DNA of 64,000 nt from Lysobacteraceae bacterium NML93-0793 (GCA_002324875.1 NTJG01000011.1:1-64000), one strand, 5' to 3'. Shown: positions 18,430 through 26,435, numbered from the stretch's first letter. The notes: generated from the letters alone by a model not told the origin. Numbers and translations are program-made.

Positions 18430-18590
18430 AAGAGCCGAGAGCCCGGCGTGCGCGCCCGATAATGCCTCGGTGTCAGCACCACCGTAATTCAGCAGGGGCC
18501 GCACGCCGGATCTCGTGCCCTGCGCCCGAACAGTTGGTCGAGGTTTCCCTCGAACTGATAAGCGTGGGCCTCGGGCGCGATGCTCTCGAC
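18430..18590 (+). ncRNA. Predicted bridge RNA of the IS110 element
   Basis: Two stem-loops lie in the noncoding 5' end. Loop 1: outer stem CCGGCGTGCG/CGCACGCCGG (18443-18452 with 18500-18509), extended by CGAGA/TCTCG; inner stem CGGTG/CACCG (18468-18472 with 18480-18484). Its left strand TAATGCCT (18460-18467) matches the target top strand TAACACCT allowing two G-U wobbles. Its right strand TAATTCAG (18485-18492) is the exact complement of the right target CTGAATTA. Loop 2: outer stem GCGCCCGA/TCGGGCGC (18522-18529 with 18571-18578), inner stem TCGAGG/CCTCGA. Its left strand ACAGTTG (18530-18536) equals the element's right end, and ATAAG (18558-18562) complements CTTAT at the left end. This reproduces the target- and donor-binding loops of IS621-type bridge RNAs. 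Transcription is inferred. Confidence 0.8.
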
Positions 18591-18615
18591 CGGCCAACTG
18601 TAACGGAGAACGGGC

Positions 18616-19539
18616 ATGCGGGCAGCGGGGATTGACGTGGGCAAGGCCAATCTGGATCTGGCCATGGATGGGGAGTCCGGGGTGGCGCGCTTTGCCAACA
18701 ACCGGGCGGGCATCGCCAAGCTGGTCAAGCGCCTGGTTGCGATGGGCGCGGAGCGGATCGTGGTTGAGGCGACCGGTGGCTACGAAGAGCCACTGCTTGA
18801 GGCCTGCTGTGACGCCGGGCTCTGGATCGCGCGGGTGAACCCGCGACAGACCCGCGACTTCGCGCGCGCGACGGGGGAACTGGCCAAGACCGACGCGATA
18901 GACGCCAGGCTCCTTGCGCTCATGGCCCGCATGTTTGGCGATCGCCTGCGCCGTCACGTAGCGCCGCCGGTGTGGCAGCGTGAGTTGCGCGACTGGCTGC
19001 GCCGACGCGGCCAAGTGGTCGTGTTGATCCAGGCCCAGAAGCAACAGGCAGCCCTGGCGCCGAGCGCGGTCCGCAAATTGGTCGCGCGGACGACCGCTGC
19101 TCTGGCGCGCGAGCTCGCCGCGATCGAGCGCGAGATTAAGGCCCTGATCGAGAAGCACGCCTCCCCGGCACTGCGCTCGAGCAAAGGCCTGGGCCCTGTC
19201 TTCCAGGCCACCATGCTCGCACTGCTTCCGGAGCTCGGGCATCTCAATCGCAAGGAGATCGCCAAACTCACTGGCGTGGCACCCATGAACCGCGAAAGCG
19301 GCCAAGGCCAAGGTAAGCGCCGTATTCGCGGTGGGCGGGCGCCCGTCCGCGTTGCGCTCTACATGGCCACGCTCTCGGCCGTGCGTTGGGATCCGCTGAT
19401 GAAGGCGCACTACCAGCAGCTGAGAGCACGCGGGAAGCTGGGCAAGGTGGCGCTGGTCGCTTGCATGCGCAAGCTGCTTGGCATCGTCAATGCCAGGCGT
19501 CGCGATGAGCTACGGAGCGAGGGCTTGGCACTGGCTTGA
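18616..19539 (+). CDS. IS110-family transposase (RuvC-like DEDD recombinase)
   Basis: 307 aa. The N-terminal DEDD_Tnp_IS110 domain shows GIDVGKANLDLAM (first Asp), VVEATGGYEEPL (Glu) and LAKTDAIDARLLALMA (two Asp), the full acidic tetrad. A coiled segment of basic and glutamine residues follows. The C-terminal Transposase_20 domain has GPVFQATMLALLPELG and LTGVAPMNRESGQ, containing the catalytic Ser, then RIRGGRAPVRVALYM. No frameshift or stop, so the enzyme could be active. ATG 18616 is the start that preserves the first Asp motif. The gene reads opposite to the cassettes. With the upstream guide RNA it would carry out RNA-guided insertion. Confidence 0.92.
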   Translation: MRAAGIDVGKANLDLAMDGESGVARFANNRAGIAKLVKRLVAMGAERIVVEATGGYEEPLLEACCDAGLWIARVNPRQTRDFARATGELAKTDAIDARLLALMARMFGDRLRRHVAPPVWQRELRDWLRRRGQVVVLIQAQKQQAALAPSAVRKLVARTTAALARELAAIEREIKALIEKHASPALRSSKGLGPVFQATMLALLPELGHLNRKEIAKLTGVAPMNRESGQGQGKRRIRGGRAPVRVALYMATLSAVRWDPLMKAHYQQLRARGKLGKVALVACMRKLLGIVNARRRDELRSEGLALA

Positions 19540-19606
19540 GCGGCACGCTTCAAGACAGTTGCTGAATTAAGCCGCGCCGCGAAGCGGCGTCGGCTTGAAT
19601 GAATTG

Positions 19607-19918
19607 TTAGGGCTCACCCGCCGCCGCATAAAGCTCCTCGAATACATGGCCTGGCATCCATGTTTCATACTGGCCTGTGGTGTCGAGCTTGCGAACTACA
19701 AGATAGCCCATGCAGATGTGGATATGGCTGCTCGGCGGAGGTTGCATGGCCCAATCCGAACTGTGCCTGCTATAGCGGTGCTTGTAATCTCGGTTTGAGA
19801 TCTCAGCGGCCTTGACCGTAGCACCGAACCTTTGAGCAGTTTCTCGGTCGCGGGCAGAGTATGTGTCCATCTGCTCCAACGAAACGAATGGCCTTTCTTC
19901 CCAACTCAGAATGTCCAT
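19607..19918 (-). CDS. Cassette-borne protein of unknown function (103 aa)
   Basis: Not recognised. It is a small soluble protein opening MDILSWEERPFVSLEQMDTYSARDRE, here read as two parts around its acidic centre. It has a basic, aromatic middle (SNRDYKHRYSRH), a His-rich SSHIHICMGYLVVRKL and an acidic C-terminus. There is no signal peptide. The TAA stop lies within the R'' core of its attC site, typical of compact cassettes. It is the third cassette from attI; its own attC is the one broken by the IS110 element. Confidence 0.65.
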   Translation of the reverse strand: MDILSWEERPFVSLEQMDTYSARDRETAQRFGATVKAAEISNRDYKHRYSRHSSDWAMQPPPSSHIHICMGYLVVRKLDTTGQYETWMPGHVFEELYAAAGEP

Positions 19919-19937
19919 GCGAAATGCCTGATGTGAG

Positions 19938-19997
19938 CCCTAACACCAGAATTAAGCCGTGCCGCGAAGCGGCATCGGCTTGAATGAATTGTTAGCC
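19938..19997 (-). other. attC site between the histidine phosphatase and 103-aa cassettes
   Basis: 60 bp. On the minus strand R'' GGCTAAC (19997-19991) and R' GTTAGGG (19944-19938) flank the near-palindrome GCCGATGCCGCTTCGCGGCACGGC. R'' complements R' of the same cassette's head (GTTAGCC). Near the left arm it has CACCAG where the IS110 target has CACCTG, so it lacks the CT core used by the element. Confidence 0.88.
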
Positions 19998-20542
19998 GTC
20001 AGCGTGAGCTCGCAGACAGCCCCGTTTGCCAACTGCCATTCGAAGAAGTCTTGGAAGTCGGTGCGGCATACCGCTCGAACTACTTTAGCTACGAACCCAT
20101 GAGCGACGAGCGCGACGGCCCTACCTGCGTGGCTTTCGTACAGATCGTCGAGACCTTTCGCTACGCGTGTGACTACTTCATCTATCGTTTCTCCACCTGT
20201 AGGAGCGCCCTCCCATAGGCGAGTGACATTCTGGCTCCAGAGTTCAGGAAACCGAGCCTGCGCTTCTGCTTGCGTCAGCCCCTCAAAGACCCCTACATTT
20301 CGCTCGCGGAATGCGTCAATCACCGTTGGGTTCTGACCGCGCTCACTGCCTATGATCTCCGCGGTTCGGCGTGCTCGTTGAAGTGGCGAACAAACTATCG
20401 CATCCACGCAGCGAGGCAATGTAGAGCTCAGCACCATGGCCTGGGAGACACCCTTGGCATTCAGGTCTGGATCCAACGCGCCGAGATAGCGATGTTCCGC
20501 GTTAAATCTAGTCTCTCCATGACGCACGACGAGTAGTTTCAT
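19952..20542 (-). CDS. Cassette-borne histidine phosphatase family protein (phosphoglycerate mutase-like)
   Basis: Phosphohydrolase of the branch-1 histidine phosphatase superfamily, 196 aa. The nucleophile motif is VRHGET (His8). The second basic cluster is CSPLQRARRTAEII. The acid/base region reads RNVGVFEGLTQAEA, and the second His is in VALVAHGFVAKVV. All catalytic residues are present. The substrate is unknown; relatives act on phosphosugars, nucleotides or cobalamin precursors. ATG 20542 follows the attC core by three bases. The last 13 residues (NNSFKPMPLRGTA) are encoded by the attC site itself, so the C-terminus is a by-product of cassette structure. Confidence 0.85.
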   Translation of the reverse strand: MKLLVVRHGETRFNAEHRYLGALDPDLNAKGVSQAMVLSSTLPRCVDAIVCSPLQRARRTAEIIGSERGQNPTVIDAFRERNVGVFEGLTQAEAQARFPELWSQNVTRLWEGAPTGGETIDEVVTRVAKGLDDLYESHAGRAVALVAHGFVAKVVRAVCRTDFQDFFEWQLANGAVCELTLTANNSFKPMPLRGTA

Positions 20543-20545
20543 GAC

Positions 20546-20605
20546 GGCTAACGCCTGAGTTAAGCCGCGCCGCGAAGCGGCGTCGGCTTGAATGAATTGT
20601 TAGAC
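20546..20605 (-). other. attC site of the aadA-like cassette
   Basis: 60 bp. On the minus strand R'' GTCTAAC (20605-20599) and R' GTTAGCC (20552-20546) flank GCCGACGCCGCTTCGCGGCGCGGC. The sequence is almost the same as the attC of mobile class 1 integron aadA cassettes (CAATTCATTCAAGCCG and CGGCTTAACTCAGGC arms). R'' complements the attI-side core GTTAGAC. Confidence 0.92.
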
Positions 20606-20606
20606 A

Positions 20607-21404
20607 TCATTGGCTGGCACCAAGCAGTTTAACTGCTTCATATTTCACGAATTTAATCAACGCCGCCACCTGATCCGCACGAGCGGGCAAATAATCTTTT
20701 TCTTGCCCAAGATAAGCTCGCTTCGCATTCAACAGGATGGGCTGATGTTGAGCCGGCAAGCGTGCCATTGCCCAAGTGGCAGCAACATCCTTTGGCGCGA
20801 TCTTGCCGGTTGCTGCGGTGTACCAGATACGAGACAAAGTAAGCACTACATTCCGCTCATCCCCCGCCCAATCTGGCGGCGAGTTCCATAGCTTCAGAGT
20901 ATCGGCCAGTGCCTTGAGTAGATCGCTTTCTGGGACTGAGCTGAAGAGATCCTTCGCCGCTGAACCTGCCAAGACGATGCTATGTTGCTTTGCCTTTGTT
21001 AGCAGAATCGCCAAGTCAGAGTCGGTTGTGGCGAGCTCGAAAATGCCCGCAAGGATGTCTTTGCGCTGCCACTCTCCGAACTGCAGTTCCCTCCTGGCCG
21101 GATAACGCCAAGGTACGATGTCACTGCGCACGACGATGGTCACTTCCAAGGCGCGGACTGCCTTGCTTTGGCCAGGGGAAGCTGAAACCTCCAAGAGATC
21201 GACGAGCAGAGCTTGCCGCACGGCCTCATTGAGCGGCGCAGCTACAGTCACCAGCAAATCAATATCACTGTACGGTTTCAATCCACCATCCAGTGCGGAG
21301 CCGTACAAATGCACGGCCAGCAACGTCGACTCCAAGTGGCGCCCGATGACGTTGAGTGCTTGTGATAGTTGCACCGAAATCTCGGCGGGCACTTTTTCAC
21401 TCAT
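20607..21404 (-). CDS. AadA-like aminoglycoside 3''-adenylyltransferase (ANT(3''))
   Basis: 265 aa, full length. Predicted to adenylylate streptomycin and spectinomycin. The nucleotidyltransferase motif is YGSALDGG with G35-S36, then SDIDLLV giving Asp47 and Asp49. The catalytic Glu87 is in ALEVTIV; ELQFGEWQRKDI and WAGDERNVVLTLSRIWY follow in the helical substrate domain. Positions coincide with those of known AadA enzymes. The sequence is clearly homologous to mobile AadA1 but diverges throughout (for example QALNVIGRHLES and KDYLPARADQVAALI), so it is a distinct variant. ATG 21404 follows the core GTTAGACATC, as in mobile aadA cassettes. It is the first cassette after attI and so best placed for expression. 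Resistance is predicted, not shown. Confidence 0.92.
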   Translation of the reverse strand: MSEKVPAEISVQLSQALNVIGRHLESTLLAVHLYGSALDGGLKPYSDIDLLVTVAAPLNEAVRQALLVDLLEVSASPGQSKAVRALEVTIVVRSDIVPWRYPARRELQFGEWQRKDILAGIFELATTDSDLAILLTKAKQHSIVLAGSAAKDLFSSVPESDLLKALADTLKLWNSPPDWAGDERNVVLTLSRIWYTAATGKIAPKDVAATWAMARLPAQHQPILLNAKRAYLGQEKDYLPARADQVAALIKFVKYEAVKLLGASQ

Positions 21405-21407
21405 GAT

Positions 21408-21574
21408 GTCTAACAACTATTGGACCGCTAAAACGCGGCGTTGCGCCGAGTATCAGCTATCGGCAGCGGGGCGGGAAGAGGGGGAATTCCTACGCTGCAT
21501 CAATACGTTGGCGGATTCATGGTGTGTCCCATCGGGCGGACGCTGCATGCGTTATCCGACGAAAAAGCGGGCGT
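21408..21574. promoter_or_regulatory. attI recombination site and divergent promoter region of the integron
   Basis: The insertion core reads GTTAGAC on the minus strand (21414-21408), preceded by CCAATAGTT. Between it and the integrase start are about 160 bp that must hold attI, the cassette promoter Pc reading left and the intI promoter reading right. I could not pick out convincing -35/-10 pairs or a LexA box of the CTG-N10-CAG type. Confidence 0.7.
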
Positions 21575-22588
21575 ATGAGTTACACCGGCGGAAATGAGGG
21601 CGTAACGGGTGGCCAGCAACCGCGCTTGCTGGAGCAGGTGCGGGCCCGCCTTCGGGTCAAGCACTACAGCCTGCGCACCGAGCAGGCGTATGTGAACTGG
21701 ATCCGGCGTTTCGTAATCGCCAACGGCCGGCGTCACCCGCGTGAGATGGCCCGGGCCGAGGTGGAGGCGTTTCTGACTAGGCTTGCGACCGACGGCCAGG
21801 TCTCTGCGGGCACCCAGAACCAGGCGCTGGCCGCCTTGCTGTTCCTGTACCGGGAGGTGCTGGACATCGAGCTGCCGTGGATGGAGGGTCTGGTGCGGGC
21901 CAAGCGGCCACGGCGGTTGCCGGTGGTGCTGTCGCGGGAGGAGGTAGCGCGTCTGCTTGCCGCCCTCGAAGGGCCGTGCTGGCTGATGGGCGCCCTGCTG
22001 TACGGAAGCGGCATACGGTTGCTCGAATGCCTGCGCCTGCGGATCAAGGATGTCGATACCGCGCGTAGCGAGATCACGGTACGCGACGGCAAGGGCGGCA
22101 AGGACCGGCGCGTACCGCTGCCGGTGAGCCTTCAACCGCATCTCGAGCGTCAGCGCGAGCATGCGATCGTGCAGCACGACGCGGATCGTGCAAACGGTGG
22201 CGGCCGGGTCCATCTGCCGCATGCGCTCGCGCGCAAGTATCCCGGTGCGGAGCTCGAACCGGGCTGGCAGTACCTGTTTCCGTCGGCGCGCCTGTCGATC
22301 GATCCGCGTACCGGGCGCAGCGGAAGGCATCATGTGTCGGAAGAAGTCCTACAGCGGGCGGTGAAGCGGGCGCGCATCCGCGCCGGAATCCTCAAGCCCG
22401 CCACGTGCCATACGTTGCGGCATTCCTTCGCCACGCATCTGCTCGAAGCAGGTCACGACATTCGCACGGTCCAGGAGCTGCTGGGCCACAAGGATGTCGC
22501 GACGACGCAGATCTATACCCATGTGCTGGGGCGCGGCGCATCCGCAGTCGCAAGCCCGCTCGACAGGCTGCTGTCTGCCGGAGGGTGA
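21575..22588 (+). CDS. intI: Integron integrase IntI (tyrosine recombinase)
   Basis: 337 aa, the same length as IntI1. The N-terminal SAM-like core-binding domain ([17 protein letters not shown]) precedes the catalytic domain. The catalytic set is complete: Arg in [14 protein letters not shown], Lys in [27 protein letters not shown] (His and Arg), [11 protein letters not shown] (His) and IYTHV (nucleophile Tyr). The IntI-specific extra patch [21 protein letters not shown] is present and separates it from XerC/D. ATG 21575 (MSYTGG) was chosen over upstream in-frame codons that run into attI. It lies divergent from the cassettes and ends 21 bp from ilvD, convergent. No disruption is seen, in contrast with the many inactivated Xanthomonas intI genes. 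Confidence 0.95.
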   Translation: MSYTGGNEGVTGGQQPRLLEQVRARLRVKHYSLRTEQAYVNWIRRFVIANGRRHPREMARAEVEAFLTRLATDGQVSAGTQNQALAALLFLYREVLDIELPWMEGLVRAKRPRRLPVVLSREEVARLLAALEGPCWLMGALLYGSGIRLLECLRLRIKDVDTARSEITVRDGKGGKDRRVPLPVSLQPHLERQREHAIVQHDADRANGGGRVHLPHALARKYPGAELEPGWQYLFPSARLSIDPRTGRSGRHHVSEEVLQRAVKRARIRAGILKPATCHTLRHSFATHLLEAGHDIRTVQELLGHKDVATTQIYTHVLGRGASAVASPLDRLLSAGG

Positions 22589-22609
22589 ACACGCCGCCCC
22601 GTGCCGCGC

Positions 22610-24460
22610 TCAGTCCCCGAGCAGGGCCCGGTCGCGCACCGCGCCCTTGTCCGCGCTGGTGGCGAGCAGGGCGTAGGCCTTGAGCGCGGTACTCACGCGG
22701 CGGGGGCGAGCGTGTGCCGGCTTCCAGCCCTGGATGGCCTGGGCGCTGCGGCGTGCATCGAGTTCCGCGTCGTCGACCAGCAGCGCAATGGAACGCGCGG
22801 GAATGTCGATGCGGATGTGGTCGCCGTCGCGCACCAGGGCGATCGTGCCGCCGGCCGCGGCTTCGGGTGAGACATGCCCGATCGACAGGCCGGAGGTGCC
22901 GCCGGAGAAGCGGCCATCGGTCAGCAGCGCGCATTTCGCGCCCAGGCCTTTGGATTTCAGATAGCTGGTGGGATACAGCATCTCCTGCATGCCGGGGCCG
23001 CCCTTGGGACCTTCGTAGCGGATCACGACGACCTCGCCCGGCTGCACCACGTCGTCGAGAATGCCGGCCACCGCGTCCTCCTGGCTCTCGAACACGCGCG
23101 CCGGGCCTTCGAAAACGTGGATCGATGCATCCACGCCCGCGGTCTTGACCACGCAGCCGTCGACGGCGAGGTTGCCGGTGAGCACGGCGAGGCCACCTTC
23201 GGCCGAATAGGCGTTGGCGACATCGCGGATGCAGCCGCGCGTGCGGTCTGCGTCCAGCGTGTTCCAGCGCGTGGCCTGGCTGAAGGCGGTCTGCGTGGGA
23301 ATGCCGGCCGGGCCGGCGCGGAAGAAGGTGCGCACGGCGTCGTCGTCGGTCGCATCGATGTCCCAGGCGGCGATCGCGTCGGCCAGCGTGCGCGCGTGCA
23401 CCGTCGCCACGCCGGTGTGCAACAGGCCCCCACGCGCGAGCGCGCCGAGAATCGCGGGAATGCCGCCGGCGCGGTGCACGTCCTCGACGTGATAGTCGGG
23501 CGAGTTCGGCGCCACCTTGCACAGCTGCGGCACGCGGCGCGACAGGCGGTCGATGTCGGCCATCGTGAAGTCGACACCGGCCTCCTGCGCGGCAGCCAGC
23601 AGATGCAGGATGGTGTTGGTGGAGCCGCCCATCGCGATGTCGAGCGTCATCGCATTCTCGAAGGCCTCGAACGTGGCGATGCCACGCGGCAGTGCGGTGG
23701 GGTCCTCGGCCCCGTACCAGCGGTGGCAGAGTTCGACGGCCGTGCGGCCGGCGCGCAGGAACAGCTGTTCGCGATCGGCGTGCGTCGCCAGCAGCGTGCC
23801 GTTGCCGGGCAACGACAGGCCCAGCGCCTCGGTCAGGCAGTTCATCGAGTTCGCGGTGAACATGCCCGAGCACGAGCCGCAGGTGGGGCAGGCGCTGCGT
23901 TCGACCGCGGCCACCTGTTCGTCGCTCGCGCCCGGGTCCGCCGCCAGCACCATCGCGTCGACGAGATCGAGCTTGCGGCCCGCATCGCCGTTCGCGAGCC
24001 GGGTCTTGCCGGCCTCCATCGGCCCGCCGGAGACGAACACCACCGGCACATTGAGCCGCAGCGCCGCCATCAGCATGCCGGGCGTGATCTTGTCGCAGTT
24101 GGAAATGCACACCAGCGCATCGGCGCAGTGGGCGTTGACCATGTACTCCACGGCGTCGGCAATCAGCTCGCGGCTGGGCAGCGAATACAGCATGCCGTCG
24201 TGGCCCATCGCGATGCCGTCGTCGACGGCGATGGTGTTGAACTCCCTGGCCACACCGCCCACGCGTTCGATCTCGCGTGCCACCAATTGGCCCATGTCCT
24301 TGAGGTGCACATGGCCGGGCACGAACTGGGTGAACGAGTTGGCGACCGCGATGATCGGCTTGTGGAAATCGCCATCGGTCATTCCGGTCGCGCGCCACAG
24401 GGCGCGGGCACCGGCCATGTTGCGACCGTGGGTGGAGGTTCTGGAGCGGTACTCGGGCAT
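22610..24460 (-). CDS. ilvD: Dihydroxy-acid dehydratase
   Basis: Fe-S dehydratase giving 2-ketoisovalerate and 2-keto-3-methylvalerate, the fourth step of Val/Ile synthesis. 616 aa, full length. It shows [14 protein letters not shown], the cluster-ligand motifs [11 protein letters not shown] and [16 protein letters not shown], and the C-terminal [19 protein letters not shown]. Start ATG 24460. It lies 276 bp downstream of leuB in the same direction, completing the Ilv/Leu set, and marks the chromosomal anchor of the integron. Confidence 0.97.
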   Translation of the reverse strand: MPEYRSRTSTHGRNMAGARALWRATGMTDGDFHKPIIAVANSFTQFVPGHVHLKDMGQLVAREIERVGGVAREFNTIAVDDGIAMGHDGMLYSLPSRELIADAVEYMVNAHCADALVCISNCDKITPGMLMAALRLNVPVVFVSGGPMEAGKTRLANGDAGRKLDLVDAMVLAADPGASDEQVAAVERSACPTCGSCSGMFTANSMNCLTEALGLSLPGNGTLLATHADREQLFLRAGRTAVELCHRWYGAEDPTALPRGIATFEAFENAMTLDIAMGGSTNTILHLLAAAQEAGVDFTMADIDRLSRRVPQLCKVAPNSPDYHVEDVHRAGGIPAILGALARGGLLHTGVATVHARTLADAIAAWDIDATDDDAVRTFFRAGPAGIPTQTAFSQATRWNTLDADRTRGCIRDVANAYSAEGGLAVLTGNLAVDGCVVKTAGVDASIHVFEGPARVFESQEDAVAGILDDVVQPGEVVVIRYEGPKGGPGMQEMLYPTSYLKSKGLGAKCALLTDGRFSGGTSGLSIGHVSPEAAAGGTIALVRDGDHIRIDIPARSIALLVDDAELDARRSAQAIQGWKPAHARPRRVSTALKAYALLATSADKGAVRDRALLGD

Positions 24461-24528
24461 TCGGCAGCTCGTCGGTGGTTTGTTTCAGGCGGTCGATGTC
24501 GGCTGTGCTGTGCGCCGGCACCTTGAGG

Positions 24529-24556
24529 GATCCAAGGTCGATCGGAGACTTGGATC
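24529..24556. repeat. Inverted repeat in the leuB-ilvD spacer
   Basis: GATCCAAG at 24529-24536 and CTTGGATC at 24549-24556 form an 8-bp stem with a 12-nt loop. No T-run is adjacent. It lies 69 bp upstream of ilvD and could be a regulatory site or mRNA structure. The remainder of 24461-24736 shows no gene. Confidence 0.35.
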
Positions 24557-24736
24557 AGGCACGTCCGAAGCCGGCGATCGAACGTTCACTCGCCTCCCGC
24601 AGATGGAGACGCCGGGCACCTGCGTGGACGCGAACGCCGTCACGCCATGGGCCGGTCGTGTTCCGTCACCGCGCGTAGCCGATGTCGGCAGGCGCATTGG
24701 CGATTTCATGTCGGGACGGCAAGCCACGACGCCGCG

Positions 24737-25825
24737 TCAATCCCGCAGCTCGGCAACCTGGCAGGTCGTCTCGACCCGCGCCAGCACGGCTTCGGTGACC
24801 GCGCGCGTCGAGTGCGCCTCGCCACCCGCGGCGATGTCCGCGCTGAAGACGCCATCCTCGAGCGCCGAATCCACAGCCTGCTCGATGCAGCCCGCTTCCA
24901 TCGACAGCCCCAGCGAGTAGCGCAGCAGCAGCGCGGCGCTGAGGATCGTCCCGTAGGGATTGGCGATGCCCTGGCCGGCGATGTCGGGCGCGGAGCCGTG
25001 GATCGGCTCGTACATTCCTACGCTGCCGTCGCCCAGCGACGCCGAGGGCAGCAGACCCAGCGACCCGGCCAGCATCGAGGCCTCGTCGGTGAGGATGTCG
25101 CCGAACATGTTCTCGGTCACGATCACATCGAACGCGCGCGGCTTCGACAGCAGATGCATCGCCATCGAATCGACCAGCTGGTGTTCCAGGGTGATGTCGG
25201 GAAACTCGTCGCGCGCCACGCGCGTGGCGACATCGCGCCACAGCCGTGAGGTCTCCAGCACGTTGGCCTTGTCCACCGACGTGACGTGGCCGCGACGTCC
25301 ACCTGCCAGCAGGCAGGCGCGGCGGACCACGCGCTCGATCTCCGCCACGGTGTAGGTGCACAGATCGCTGGCGGCGTCGGCGCTGCGCGTGCGCTCGCCG
25401 AAGTAGATGCCGCCGGTGAGTTCACGCACCACCAGAAGATCCACGCCGGCCAGCAGATGCGGCTTGATCGGCGAAGCGCCCATCGCGGCGGCGTGCGGTT
25501 TCGTCGGGCGCAGGTTCGCGTACAAACCCAGCGCCTTGCGGATCGCCAGCAGGCCCTGTTCGGGCCGCACGGCGGCATTCGGATCGGACCACTTCGGTCC
25601 GCCCACCGCGCCCAGCAGCAGCGCATCGGCGTCGCGCGCGGCCGCCAGGGTGTCGTCGGGCAGGGGCTTGCCGGTCGCGTCGATCGCGGCGCCGCCGATC
25701 AGGTGCTCGTGCAGTGCGAAGCGGTGGCCGTAACGGCGCGCGACCGCCTGCAAAACCTCCACTGCGGCCGCGGTGACCTCCGGGCCGATGCCGTCGCCCG
25801 GCAGTACGACGATGTCAGCGTGCAT
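24737..25825 (-). CDS. leuB: 3-isopropylmalate dehydrogenase
   Basis: NAD-dependent oxidative decarboxylation of 3-isopropylmalate in leucine synthesis. 362 aa with [11 protein letters not shown] at the N-terminus, [11 protein letters not shown], the Arg-rich substrate loop ([21 protein letters not shown]) and the metal/NAD segment [18 protein letters not shown], then [18 protein letters not shown]. Start ATG 25825 overlaps the end of leuD by 11 bp. It is the last of leuC-leuD-leuB. Confidence 0.97.
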   Translation of the reverse strand: MHADIVVLPGDGIGPEVTAAAVEVLQAVARRYGHRFALHEHLIGGAAIDATGKPLPDDTLAAARDADALLLGAVGGPKWSDPNAAVRPEQGLLAIRKALGLYANLRPTKPHAAAMGASPIKPHLLAGVDLLVVRELTGGIYFGERTRSADAASDLCTYTVAEIERVVRRACLLAGGRRGHVTSVDKANVLETSRLWRDVATRVARDEFPDITLEHQLVDSMAMHLLSKPRAFDVIVTENMFGDILTDEASMLAGSLGLLPSASLGDGSVGMYEPIHGSAPDIAGQGIANPYGTILSAALLLRYSLGLSMEAGCIEQAVDSALEDGVFSADIAAGGEAHSTRAVTEAVLARVETTCQVAELRD

Positions 25826-26435
25826 GGTGGCGCTCCTCGTAACGTTGGATGTCGGCGCGGCGCGCCAGCAGGTAGCCCATTTCGTCGACGCCCTCGAGCA
25901 GGCAGGTGCGTGCGAACGCGTCGAGCGGGAAGGCGTGGATGTCGCCGCCAGGGGTGCGCAGTTCGCGGGCCACGATGTCGATCTCCAACACGTCGTCCGG
26001 GCGCGCCATCAGGGCCTGCACGTCGGCCTCGGGCAGCACGATCGGCAGCAGGCCGTTCTTGAGCGCGTTGCCGCGGAAGATGTCGGCGATCTCGCTGCTG
26101 ACGATCGCGTGCAGGCCGAGGTCGCGCAGCGCCCAGGGCGCGTGCTCACGCGAGGAGCCGCAACCGAAGTTGCGCCCGGCGATCAGGATCGAGCGGCCGG
26201 CGTTCTCGTCGCGATTGAACGCGAACGCGGGATTCGGCGTGCCGTCGTCGCGCCAGCGCCAGTCGTTGAACGCGTGGCGGCCGAGACCCTTGCGCGATGT
26301 CGTCGACAGGAAGCGCGCGGGGATGATCTGGTCGGTGTCGACGTTGGTCTCGCGCAGCACCACGCTGCGCGAACGCACAGGAAATTCGAGTGCGTCGCTG
26401 GACGTGGAGGCCACGGCGGAATCGGCGGCGGACAT
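25815..26435 (-). CDS. leuD: 3-isopropylmalate dehydratase small subunit
   Basis: Partner of LeuC in isomerising 2- to 3-isopropylmalate. 206 aa with [30 protein letters not shown] and [10 protein letters not shown]. The first twenty residues ([20 protein letters not shown]) are a non-conserved extension. The ATG shares one base with the leuC stop (TGATG), implying coupled translation with fixed subunit ratio. Confidence 0.96.
   Translation of the reverse strand: MSAADSAVASTSSDALEFPVRSRSVVLRETNVDTDQIIPARFLSTTSRKGLGRHAFNDWRWRDDGTPNPAFAFNRDENAGRSILIAGRNFGCGSSREHAPWALRDLGLHAIVSSEIADIFRGNALKNGLLPIVLPEADVQALMARPDDVLEIDIVARELRTPGGDIHAFPLDAFARTCLLEGVDEMGYLLARRADIQRYEERHHAR

Larger units (their letters stand above)
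18406..19563 (+). mobile_element. IS110-family insertion sequence inserted in attC, with CT core at both ends
   Basis: About 1158 bp. The ends are placed by rejoining the broken attC site: CT at 18404-18405 on the left and CT at 19562-19563 on the right, with one CT belonging to the target. There are no flanking direct repeats beyond CT. A subterminal 8-bp inverted repeat, TGTCTTGA at 18408-18415 and its complement at 19550-19557, lies near the ends. The transposase gene leaves about 210 bp of noncoding DNA upstream and only 24 bp downstream. That is the IS110-group layout with the guide RNA on the 5' side, rather than the IS1111 layout. Insertion into attC is known for the IS1111-attC group; here the same target is hit by an element with IS110-type organisation. 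Confidence 0.88.
18394..19612 (-). other. attC site split in two by the IS110 element
   Basis: The outer part with R' core (GTTAGGC on the minus strand, 18400-18394) and the start of the arm ACACCT lies left of the IS. The rest, from GAATTAAGCC (19564 onward) to the R'' core CCCTAAC (19612-19606), lies right of it. Rejoining the halves at the shared CT gives CTAACACCTGAATTAAGCC, matching the other attC sites of the array. The site is therefore interrupted and probably inactive as a recombination substrate. Confidence 0.85.
16786..22588. mobile_element. Chromosomal (sedentary) integron: intI, attI and a five-cassette array beside ilvD
   Basis: The integrase gene reads rightwards. To its left is a run of minus-strand genes separated by attC sites with GTTRRRY/RYYYAAC cores, of clearly lower GC than the flanking chromosome. 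The order from attI is aadA-like, histidine phosphatase, 103-aa unknown, [attC cut by IS110], lipoprotein, 305-aa unknown. It abuts ilvD, the location described for Xanthomonas integrons. The outer boundary near 16786 is approximate because the last attC is degenerate. Confidence 0.9.

Noticed and set aside
18469..18476. GGTGTCAG as a guide to the left target (GGTGTTAG complement)
   Set aside because: It lies in the inner stem and loop rather than the internal-loop strand and has a true mismatch; TAATGCCT is better placed and pairs fully with wobbles.
18406..19563. Classification of the insertion sequence as a member of the IS1111-attC group
   Set aside because: The target is the same and a short subterminal repeat is present, but the long noncoding segment and the guide-bearing structure are 5' of the transposase, as in IS110; IS1111 elements carry it on the 3' side.
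21415..21574. LexA/SOS box upstream of intI
   Set aside because: No CTG-N10-CAG or Xanthomonas-type LexA palindrome could be found by eye, so SOS control of the integrase is not claimed.
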